DNA from: Lachnospiraceae bacterium UBA3282
GTDB taxonomy: Bacteria > Bacillota > Clostridia > Lachnospirales > Lachnospiraceae
DNA: 7,651 bases
Assembly: GCA_002361735.1 (NCBI GenBank)
Contig: DETS01000071.1
Location: 1-7,651, forward strand
Reading direction: 5' to 3'
Below, piece after piece: positions 1-5,550 of this stretch; position 1 is the first letter of the stretch, and the number at the start of each line of letters is the position of its first letter. Under the pieces are notes generated by a model, which saw only the letters and a program-made list of their open reading frames with translations, was not told the DNA's origin and did not search any database. The position numbers were made by a program, and so were the translations under genes.

Positions 1-1246
1 TTCCTACCAAATTACATCCTCTATACAAAATAAATGTATCTATTATTTCAACGATAACAACACAGAATAAAATCCATATACCCACAGACCATATCCCAAT
101 CACCCCCGCAAGTAACATCATAACAAGCGGCACCACATATTTCCGCGGGTGATGCCACAGATCGTTTTCAATCTTCCAATTCCGAATTGGGTAAAACCAT
201 TCTAGCAAAACAGACAAAACCGCGCTTTGCAACGCGATCAGCGCTGCCGTCAGGACTTCCCTGCCGCCCACGCCGCCGAGCTGTATCTGCCAACTGATCA
301 GATACACGCTGTTTACCGCCAGATTGACAACAAACAAAAACAGCGTGTAGCGGATGCAAAACCGCGCTGCCTGACCGGGCAATGTCCGCACTGCCTGCTC
401 CAGATCGGAATCAACGGACAGCAGGATACAAAGCGGCGTATTCAAACAAAGAATGGCAAATCCTAACGGCATCACATACAATCCCGCAAACTGTCCTAAC
501 AGCATCGGCAGGATACCCGCCACCGCGCACAGACCAACCGTATTCCACAGATAACTTTGATTCGTCATCAGGTAACGCAGCAGATACAGGAATATACTTC
601 CGCCCCCTCTACTATATCTGATCAGTTGTTTGGCGGAAACCGGATTGTAAAATATATAGCTGCCCGTTAATAATAATCTCCAACTTGCAAACAGCAAACT
701 GCAAGAAACCATGATGCCAAAAATCATAATCTTATCTGCCAAACTCAAGGATAGGATTATTCCCCCACACCATAAAGCCACTGAAAACAACTGCTTCCTT
801 TTCTTGGGGCGCGATGTTTCGCTTACCATGACGTACCATGCCGCTGCCGTCACGCATCCATTGCCGGCACACAGCAGGGTCGTGACAATTTGCAGCGCAT
901 TCCATTCCTGTAAGGCAAAAAACAGCACCAGCACAAGAAAGGTCTTAGTCACTAAGGTATAGCAGGTAAAGGCAAGCACCAGAGAAACCGTCATTTCTCC
1001 GTCCCGAAAAGGCAGCATAAGCAGCCCCGCCATACGCTCCGCATTTCCCGCATCATGAAGCGTCTGCCACATGACACCCGCCGAGACTGCCATTGCCGTT
1101 AAAAACAGGATAAAGGGCGCAATCTCCACACGAATCTCCGCCGCGCGAACGGCAAGGAACAGGATCAGGCAGGCAGCAAGACTTTTCCCGACTCGCTCGT
1201 ATTTTGCGCCAAAAAACTGTTTGCATAAGGCTTTCAAAATCAGCAT
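1..1246 (-). CDS. Multi-spanning ABC transporter permease, 3' end beyond window
   Basis: An uninterrupted reading frame starts at ATG 1246-1244 and runs 415 codons to the left edge without a stop, so the C-terminus lies outside the window. The protein begins MLILKALCKQFFGAKYERVG and is strongly hydrophobic, with about 12 likely membrane helices (roughly residues 22-37, 42-60, 86-112, 118-140, 152-170, 172-192, 234-252, 256-278, 297-318, 330-349, 369-388, 390-408). Charged loops lie between them, for example SRPKKRKQ near 145-152 and SVDSDLEQAVRTLP near 277-290. No ATPase or peptidase motif is present. The start is supported by a GGAGGAG ribosome binding site inside the end of the preceding ATPase gene, with only two bases between that stop and this ATG. 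By position it should be the membrane subunit partnering that ATPase. I do not recognise the specific subfamily, and the substrate and direction of transport are unknown. Confidence 0.87.
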   Translation of the reverse strand, partial: MLILKALCKQFFGAKYERVGKSLAACLILFLAVRAAEIRVEIAPFILFLTAMAVSAGVMWQTLHDAGNAERMAGLLMLPFRDGEMTVSLVLAFTCYTLVTKTFLVLVLFFALQEWNALQIVTTLLCAGNGCVTAAAWYVMVSETSRPKKRKQLFSVALWCGGIILSLSLADKIMIFGIMVSCSLLFASWRLLLTGSYIFYNPVSAKQLIRYSRGGGSIFLYLLRYLMTNQSYLWNTVGLCAVAGILPMLLGQFAGLYVMPLGFAILCLNTPLCILLSVDSDLEQAVRTLPGQAARFCIRYTLFLFVVNLAVNSVYLISWQIQLGGVGGREVLTAALIALQSAVLSVLLEWFYPIRNWKIENDLWHHPRKYVVPLVMMLLAGVIGIWSVGIWILFCVVIVEIIDTFILYRGCNLVG

Positions 1247-1248
1247 TT

Positions 1249-1971
1249 TCACTCTCCTCCTAATGCCTCCCTGATTTTCTCCGCTTCCATCTCCTGCCCC
1301 GCAAAACACTGCCTGATCTGTCCCTGCTCCAAAACCAGCACCCGGTCGGAAGTCAGACAGATGCTTTCCAAGATATGGGATGAAAAAAGCAGGGTGCCAT
1401 ACTGCCGATAACCGCTGATCAATTGATACAAATATTCCGTACTCTGAAAATCCAAACCGTTTACAGGCTCATCCAGCATTAAAAACTTTGGCTTCAATGC
1501 AAAGGCAGTGATCAGGTAAACTTTTTTCAGATTACCCATTGACAGATCTTTTAACAGGACATCCGTATATTCCGCAAAATGAAACCCCTGCACCAATTCC
1601 TCTACCTCAGGCCCCGTCAGTTTCTTTCCATAAGAAGCCCCTACATAGGAAAGATACTCGCGAAAGGTAAAGAAGCGGAAGGAATGGTCTTCGGCAAAGA
1701 CAACATACCGCTCTTTCTTAAATTCCCTGTCCCGAAACCGAAGCGACTCACCCTGCCACAGAGCGGTTTCTGCCTGAAAACTGTCGATCAGCCCGGACAG
1801 GGTCTTGATCAGGGTGGTCTTGCCCGCCCCGTTCAAGCCTATCAGTCCGACTACCTCATTTGTATCAAGTTCCATGGAAAACCGCTCAAGGACAGGTCTG
1901 CTCTTTGTGTACCAGACGCTTAGGTTTTTCAGGGTCAGAAGCGCTCCTCTGCTCACTGTCTCACTGCCCAT
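1249..1971 (-). CDS. ABC transporter ATP-binding protein (ABC-2 type ATPase)
   Basis: A 240-residue cytoplasmic nucleotide-binding subunit that should power the adjacent permease. From the chosen start, Walker A is GLNGAGKTT at 45-53, the signature is LSMGN at 143-147 (a variant of LSGGQ), Walker B is FLMLDEP at 163-169, the D-loop is GLD at 172-174 and the H-loop histidine is in SSH at 197-199. The usual Q-loop glutamine appears to be replaced by Glu in VFAEDH near 91-96, which is common in ABC-2-type drug and bacteriocin ATPases. The frame is open further upstream to an ATG at 2034, but ATG 1971-1969 is preferred: it has AAGGAG about seven bases upstream, and the longer version would add 21 residues that merely overlap the small upstream gene. 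It overlaps that gene by 11 bases and precedes the permease by 2 bases, so the three are probably one translationally coupled operon. Length is typical for this ATPase class. Confidence 0.93.
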   Translation of the reverse strand: MGSETVSRGALLTLKNLSVWYTKSRPVLERFSMELDTNEVVGLIGLNGAGKTTLIKTLSGLIDSFQAETALWQGESLRFRDREFKKERYVVFAEDHSFRFFTFREYLSYVGASYGKKLTGPEVEELVQGFHFAEYTDVLLKDLSMGNLKKVYLITAFALKPKFLMLDEPVNGLDFQSTEYLYQLISGYRQYGTLLFSSHILESICLTSDRVLVLEQGQIRQCFAGQEMEAEKIREALGGE

Positions 1972-2134
1972 TTTCTTTCTCCTTTTTTCGGATCGCATAA
2001 GCGGACCACAAAAATACGATGCCCACTGCCACATAAAGGGCTGCTAAAGAAACGTTTCCCTTTACGGCGCTGACCGCCGCCACCGCCAGCCAAACCATAC
2101 CAAACAATAAGCGAAAATAAAAGTGTCTCATCAT
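1961..2134 (-). CDS. Small two-helix membrane protein (57 aa)
   Basis: A short gene starting at the tandem ATG ATG (2134-2129) and ending at TGA 1963-1961. It has an excellent AAGGAG ribosome binding site about six bases upstream. The 57-residue product begins MMRHFYFRLLFGMVWLAVAA and has two hydrophobic stretches, about residues 8-23 and 29-47. They are separated by a short loop containing KGN, and the protein ends in a highly charged tail (RKKEKENGQ). Its last 11 bases overlap the start of the ABC ATPase gene in another frame, and the ATPase ribosome binding site lies within it, indicating translational coupling. I do not recognise a family. By position it may be an accessory subunit, assembly factor or immunity-like partner of the ABC transporter, but that is inference. 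The start-site quality and the tight overlap make it likely to be real. Confidence 0.75.
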   Translation of the reverse strand: MMRHFYFRLLFGMVWLAVAAVSAVKGNVSLAALYVAVGIVFLWSAYAIRKKEKENGQ

Positions 2135-2146
2135 AAATTCTCCTTC

Positions 2147-2310
2147 CTATCTTCTAATCAGCGCATCCGTTACGCTATGGTCACAGCATACCGCAAAAAA
2201 CACCTTTGTGCCGTTTTGTCCGCGAACGGTCATTTTTTGTCCATAAAAAATCGAGTGCCCGCGCACTCGATTAAGAGAATGCTTCGCATTCTCCCTAAAT
2301 GATATACACT
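2147..2310 (-). repeat. Hairpin-rich intergenic segment, possible dispersed repeat
   Basis: About 160 bases with dense inverted repeats, read here on the minus strand. First comes a perfect 8-bp stem with a 3-base loop (GAGAATGC/GCATTCTC, 2275-2293). Next is a perfect 10-bp stem with a 4-base loop (AATCGAGTGC/GCACTCGATT, 2249-2272) followed by a T run. After that are a CCGTT/AACGG stem at about 2215-2235 and a TATGCTGT/ATAGCGTA stem with two wobble pairs near 2170-2190. One minus-strand frame is open right through it, but the translation has no recognisable domain and the frame continues antisense to the relaxase relic, so I do not call a protein. It ends just before the ribosome binding site of the small membrane protein gene. 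The layout resembles intergenic repeat elements of Clostridia, but copy number cannot be seen from one window. Boundaries are approximate. Confidence 0.45.
2245..2272 (-). terminator. Rho-independent terminator (minus strand)
   Basis: A perfect 10-bp inverted repeat (arms 2263-2272 and 2249-2258, loop 2259-2262) is followed on the minus strand by six consecutive T (2250-2245, the first two inside the stem). It should stop minus-strand transcripts coming from the peptidase gene before they reach the small membrane protein/ABC operon. There is no T run on the plus-strand side, so it works in one direction. Confidence 0.7.
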
Positions 2311-2328
2311 GTCGCACTTTCCTATAAA
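2299..2328 (-). promoter_or_regulatory. Possible sigma-A-type promoter before the hairpins
   Basis: A -35-like TTTATA (2328-2323), an 18-base spacer and a -10-like TATCAT (2304-2299, five of six consensus bases) lie just ahead of the two strong hairpins. Initiation near 2292 would make a transcript of about 50 nt, two hairpins ending at the terminator. This is a weak call, because the -35 is poor and the region is AT-rich. Confidence 0.22.
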
Positions 2329-2338
2329 AATAAAAACG

Positions 2339-2482
2339 CAGACCGCCGAGAGGAAAACGCTTAATCAGCGGTATCTTGCATTGAAAGAGGAAGTAAAAGG
2401 GGCATAGAAAATCAGAAAGAGCGTTTGCGGCATCTTGCGGCAGGAACAGCAGTCCCACAGAAAACAGGATATGGAGCGATAA
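2339..2482 (+). pseudogene. Relic of a conjugative-element relaxase C-terminus
   Basis: Plus-strand frame reading QTAERKTLNQRYLALKEEV, then KGA, an in-frame TAG at 2405-2407, then KIRKSVCGILRQEQQ and a final QDMER before TAA at 2480-2482. The charged helical text and the LRQEQQ...DMER ending resemble, from memory, the last ~45 residues of relaxase/mobilisation proteins of Tn1549-like elements in Clostridia. The TAG sits where such proteins usually have Glu, so a GAG-to-TAG nonsense change would explain it. The frame is open upstream only to a stop near 2300, and nothing upstream resembles a nuclease domain, so only the tail remains. It is on the opposite strand to every other gene and is followed at once by a plus-strand terminator, as the end of a gene should be. 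Identification rests on recall, not on a search. Confidence 0.5.
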
Positions 2483-2485
2483 CAG

Positions 2486-2535
2486 ACAGGGCGGCGGGAT
2501 TGTCACACCTGCCCCGCCACCCTGTTTTGGACTTT
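2486..2535 (+). terminator. GC-rich terminator following the relaxase relic
   Basis: Inverted repeat ACAGGG-C-GGCGGG (2486-2498) with CCCGCC-A-CCCTGT (2513-2525): two 6-bp stems separated by one mismatch, with a 14-base loop. It is followed on the plus strand by TTTGGACTTTT. It starts four bases after the relic's TAA, consistent with being the original terminator of that gene. The minus-strand side has no T run. Confidence 0.6.
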
Positions 2536-2563
2536 TATTAGACCGATAAACCGGAATTTGTTC

Positions 2564-3304
2564 TTATTCATTCAAAACAATTGACATTCCATTTTGGCAA
2601 ATTATTTCAATCTTTCCATCTATAATTTTATATGCTTCTCCAAAAAGTCTAGTAACACCATCTTCAATAGTTATATAGCTTCCATCATTCAAAGCAATTA
2701 TCTCATGTCCCATACTATCTTCAAATGTGATATCTTCAATCAAACGAAACCCGTCAAGCCATTCCTCTCTCAGGCTTTGAAAATGAGGAAGTATATTTAT
2801 ATTAGTGATACCAAGTCCCTGAATCCATCTCGTATAATTAGGGTCGATTGCTTCTCCTTCCATTTCAGGTCCGGCATACACAATGTCAGCACAATTCATA
2901 GAACCTGCACTCCAAGAAATTAGAAGTCCATTAAAATCTTCCAGTCTGTTTTTCAAACCAATTCTATGAAAGAAGTTATTTTGTGTTGGCACATGTCCTC
3001 CTGCTAACAACACAACATCCATTTCTTTAATTTTGTCTGCTAATTTTTCATTTCTATTATCGCATATCTCCATACAAGAAATACTTAGTCCACTCATAGG
3101 GAATGATTGTGTAAAACATTCACAAAGCATATCATTTCTTTCATAGTCATTAGGCGAAGCTGCGATAATCATCACTTTAGAATTGTGAATCCACTCACTT
3201 TGAATTTTTTCTAAAAAATTGTTATACCCTAATAATGGTGCTGGTATTTTTTTACCATTTTCCTTTATCGAGCCACCTATAGAGCTTGTCATTATTATTC
3301 TCAT
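2564..3304 (-). CDS. Peptidase S51 (peptidase E-like) family protein
   Basis: A 246-residue protein of the S51 / class I glutamine amidotransferase-like fold. It has the nucleophile-elbow motif SWSAGS at 130-135 (candidate nucleophile Ser132), an AGGH loop at 101-104 (commonly GGN in peptidase E) and LPHF at 172-175, whose His174 is the likely catalytic histidine. The acidic member of the triad is probably one of the Glu residues in PEMEGE (146-151). Family members are cytoplasmic dipeptidases (peptidase E is specific for N-terminal Asp) or cyanophycinase-like enzymes; the actual substrate here is unknown. There is no signal peptide. The start MRIIMTSS fits the usual first beta strand, and GGAGGT lies 12 bases upstream, rather far. 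The gene is strikingly AT-rich: one 60-base stretch from 2581 has 16 G+C, against 39 for a stretch in the exporter gene at 5821. This points to separate acquisition, as does the adjacent relaxase relic. Confidence 0.85.
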   Translation of the reverse strand: MRIIMTSSIGGSIKENGKKIPAPLLGYNNFLEKIQSEWIHNSKVMIIAASPNDYERNDMLCECFTQSFPMSGLSISCMEICDNRNEKLADKIKEMDVVLLAGGHVPTQNNFFHRIGLKNRLEDFNGLLISWSAGSMNCADIVYAGPEMEGEAIDPNYTRWIQGLGITNINILPHFQSLREEWLDGFRLIEDITFEDSMGHEIIALNDGSYITIEDGVTRLFGEAYKIIDGKIEIICQNGMSIVLNE

Positions 3305-3397
3305 TTTTCAATATCTACCTCCATAATTCCCGATTTATTGGTTTGTCTAATGAAAACTATGGCACATCCCATTACGAAAAACAATGCAGCATTTCCT

Positions 3398-4714
3398 TTA
3401 TTCCGTTTTTACAGGCTCGAAAGACAGCGTAACCACCGTACAAAATCTATTATTTTCGTACTCTGTTTCCACCGTGCCGTCATATCGTTCCGCCGCCGTG
3501 CGGATGCTTTTTAATCCCCAGCCATGCAGCTTCTTATCCTGCTTTGTGGTCTTCACTTCCCCTTCCGCTATCACAGGCGCCGCTTTACAGCCGTTTACCA
3601 ATTTGATAATGAGCATTTCATGGATACGGCGGATGGTCAAATCCACAAAACGCAGCTCCCCTTCCGTGCCTTCTACTGCTTCAAAGGCATTATCCAAAAG
3701 ATTCCCTAAAATTGCCACCAGATCGACACTGCGGATATTGGTGTGCCGCGGATATTCGATATGATAGCGAATCTCTATCTCTCTGGATGCGGCAAGCGCC
3801 TGCCTGCTGCTTAACAGATAATCCGCCGCCTCATCTCCTGTCCAGACGGACTGCGTGACCGCTTCGATCGGCGTGCGCAGGCCTTCCAGATACTGAACGG
3901 CCTCCGCCGTCTGGTCTTTTACCAGATAACGGTGCAGCGCCTCGATGTGGTTGTGAAAATCATGGAACAGCCTTGCATTGGCCGCGTAGGTATCTTTCAG
4001 CAGCCGATAATCCCGCAGCAGCAAATCATTCCTTTCTTTTTCCAACTGCGCTACCTTTTTCTCCATCTCATATTGGCGGCTGAGATAAAAAAACAGGACT
4101 GCCACAAGGATCAGCATGGCAAAAATGATCCACGTTGTCATCTCCTCATCCTCTATAGCGATGACATCCTGCCCGGATAAAAAGACGACACCGAAAATGC
4201 CCGCAACGGCAATCCCTGATATAATCCTGTTTATTCCCTGTCCTGTTTCTTGCGAAGAAGATATTTCACCTTCGATTCGTTCAGTTCTTATCTTCCAAAA
4301 AACGATACCAAGCATCAGCAGTCGCACCATCCATACCGCTATCATATATTCCGGCAGATTTTTGTTAAGGAAACGCTCCGACTGAAACAGGATCCCCAAA
4401 AATGCAGACACCATAAATTCCCACAGCAAAACCGCAATCTCATAAAAAAAGGTCAAAAAAAGCGGCATCCGCAGTTCCGTCTTTATCAGATAGCGGACAA
4501 GCAATATGATAAGGATGATTTCAGTGCCCGTGACATAGATCTGCGCAACTTGTAACGTTACCAGTCCCGTGACCAAAACAGCCGCCAAAGCAGAAAGGAT
4601 ACCTGCCCTTTTCCGGTCAGAGGACCCCTTCAAAACTGCTATGATAAGGTACAGGCAAACGAAAATCCGCAGCCCGTTTGTGAAAAAATAGGATATGATC
4701 TGACAGCCATTCAT
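3398..4714 (-). CDS. Membrane sensor histidine kinase, AgrC/HPK10-like (GHKL)
   Basis: A 438-residue sensor kinase. The N-terminal half has about six or seven membrane helices (roughly 11-29, 38-54, 62-80, 84-110, 124-142, 164-182, 193-211) with little extracellular domain, as in peptide-sensing AgrC-type kinases. A charged, probably coiled-coil linker (about 213-240) leads to the H-box RLFHDFHNHIEAL, where His251 is the likely phosphoacceptor. The ATPase domain has an N-box NLLDNAFEA at 338-346 and a G-box HGWGLKSI at 397-404. A TTG codon at 4732 would give a longer form, but ATG 4714-4712 is preferred because it forms an ATGA overlap with the stop of the response regulator gene; the GGGGGA upstream is a weak, distant ribosome binding site, so coupling is likely. 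It should phosphorylate the adjacent LytTR regulator. The ligand is unknown. A 93-base gap, with no clear terminator, separates it from the AT-rich peptidase gene. Confidence 0.92.
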   Translation of the reverse strand: MNGCQIISYFFTNGLRIFVCLYLIIAVLKGSSDRKRAGILSALAAVLVTGLVTLQVAQIYVTGTEIILIILLVRYLIKTELRMPLFLTFFYEIAVLLWEFMVSAFLGILFQSERFLNKNLPEYMIAVWMVRLLMLGIVFWKIRTERIEGEISSSQETGQGINRIISGIAVAGIFGVVFLSGQDVIAIEDEEMTTWIIFAMLILVAVLFFYLSRQYEMEKKVAQLEKERNDLLLRDYRLLKDTYAANARLFHDFHNHIEALHRYLVKDQTAEAVQYLEGLRTPIEAVTQSVWTGDEAADYLLSSRQALAASREIEIRYHIEYPRHTNIRSVDLVAILGNLLDNAFEAVEGTEGELRFVDLTIRRIHEMLIIKLVNGCKAAPVIAEGEVKTTKQDKKLHGWGLKSIRTAAERYDGTVETEYENNRFCTVVTLSFEPVKTE

Positions 4715-5436
4715 CCGATGTGCGTCCCCCAATACCTGTTGATCTGCTGCTTGACTTCCTGTAAATGGGAACGGCTGATCGGCAGCGCATCCCCATTTTT
4801 AAGAACCGCCATCCCGTCAGCCACTTTCATGATCTGTATGATGTTGACGATACAGCCCCTGTCAATAAAAAAAAACTCCGGCGCGTCCAGTTCCGCAAAC
4901 ACCTGTTGAAGACTTTTCCTGACTTTTGATATTCCCGCTGCGGAATAGATTTCTGCATTTTTCCCACCGTCACGCTGAACATAAAAGATATCCTTATAAG
5001 CGATCTTCTCCACTCTCCCCGCCGCCTGAATGAGGTACTCTTTGCCCGCTTCCAGTTCGATCAGCTTTGCCGCGTCTATAACGGCCGCTCCCAGTCGGTT
5101 TTCCAGATCGTTCTTCGGTACATAGCGGAAAATGGAAAGTTCAAACGCATCAATAGCATATTCGATATGCGAAGTGATAAAGATCACTTTACTATTGGGC
5201 AAAAAAGGCTTAATCTTCTCCGCAAGTTCCATGCCGGTGACATCGGGCATTTCAATGTCCGACAGGATCAGATCATAATAAAATCCATCCTCCATAATGT
5301 CAGACAACAGATTACTGCCGGATGTATAAGCAGTGATTTCATAGCCGATGCCGCAGGATTGCAGGCTGTCCTTTATCATATTTTCATGCCGCGCGACGGC
5401 ATCTTTTTCGTCGTCACAGATAGCGATCCGTACCAT
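4711..5436 (-). CDS. LytTR-family response regulator
   Basis: A 241-residue cytoplasmic transcription factor. The receiver domain (about 1-120) has the acidic pair Asp8/Asp9 in ICDDE, phosphoacceptor Asp60 in LILSDIEMP, the conserved Thr88 in FITS and Lys108 in YVPK. The C-terminal LytTR DNA-binding domain (about 132-236) shows KDIFYVQRDGG at 148-158, FFFIDRGCIVN at 188-198 and ALPISRSHLQEVK at 217-229, the typical pattern of AgrA/LytR-type regulators. An in-frame GTG at 5445 would add MTA, but it overlaps the GAGGTG ribosome binding site that serves ATG 5436-5434, so the ATG is the better start. The gene follows an extended -10 promoter and overlaps the kinase gene by four bases. Likely targets are the transporter genes nearby, by analogy with other LytTR/HPK10 loci, but I found no convincing paired LytTR-binding repeats in the intergenic regions. 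Confidence 0.94.
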   Translation of the reverse strand: MVRIAICDDEKDAVARHENMIKDSLQSCGIGYEITAYTSGSNLLSDIMEDGFYYDLILSDIEMPDVTGMELAEKIKPFLPNSKVIFITSHIEYAIDAFELSIFRYVPKNDLENRLGAAVIDAAKLIELEAGKEYLIQAAGRVEKIAYKDIFYVQRDGGKNAEIYSAAGISKVRKSLQQVFAELDAPEFFFIDRGCIVNIIQIMKVADGMAVLKNGDALPISRSHLQEVKQQINRYWGTHIG

Positions 5437-5508
5437 TGCTGTCACCTCATTTTCTTCTGCGTTTTCTGCATGTCCTTCTCTTTTACGATTCGTATCCCTT
5501 CTAATCGC

Positions 5509-5537
5509 ATTCTAGCAAACTATTCAGAAAAGCGCAA
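5509..5537 (-). promoter_or_regulatory. Extended -10 promoter for the regulator/kinase operon
   Basis: A -35-like TTGCGC (5537-5532), a 17-base spacer ending in TGC, and a -10 TAGAAT (5514-5509, five of six consensus bases). The TG one base ahead of the -10 gives an extended -10, which compensates for the weak -35. Initiation near 5502 would leave a leader of about 65 bases before the response regulator ATG. The site lies in the only sizeable gap between the exporter and regulator genes. Confidence 0.55.
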
Positions 5538-5550
5538 TTCCCCCTGATTG

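Noticed and set aside
168..962. Several short ORFs on both strands in the first kilobase
   Set aside because: All are shadows of the continuous minus-strand permease frame, which is open from 1246 to the window edge.
1579..1923. A 114-codon plus-strand ORF
   Set aside because: It is antisense to the ABC ATPase gene, with no family features of its own.
2160..2240. Possible LytTR-binding sites (ACCGTTCGC on the minus strand, TCCGTTACG on the plus strand)
   Set aside because: Each misses one consensus position and they are not arranged as direct repeats with regular spacing, so they are within chance expectation.
2147..2506. A 119-codon minus-strand ORF spanning the hairpin element and the antisense of the relaxase relic
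   Set aside because: It has no convincing ribosome binding site, its first half is exactly antisense to the relaxase relic and its terminator, and its second half is made of hairpins including a transcription terminator. The hydrophobic start looks like a by-product.
5442..5510. A 22-codon minus-strand ORF ending just before the response regulator, considered as a signal peptide or leader gene
   Set aside because: Its ATG lies inside the -10 element, so the predicted transcript would not contain it, and the downstream internal ATG codons lack a properly spaced ribosome binding site. The peptide is simply Lys/Arg-rich and does not look like an AgrD-type precursor.
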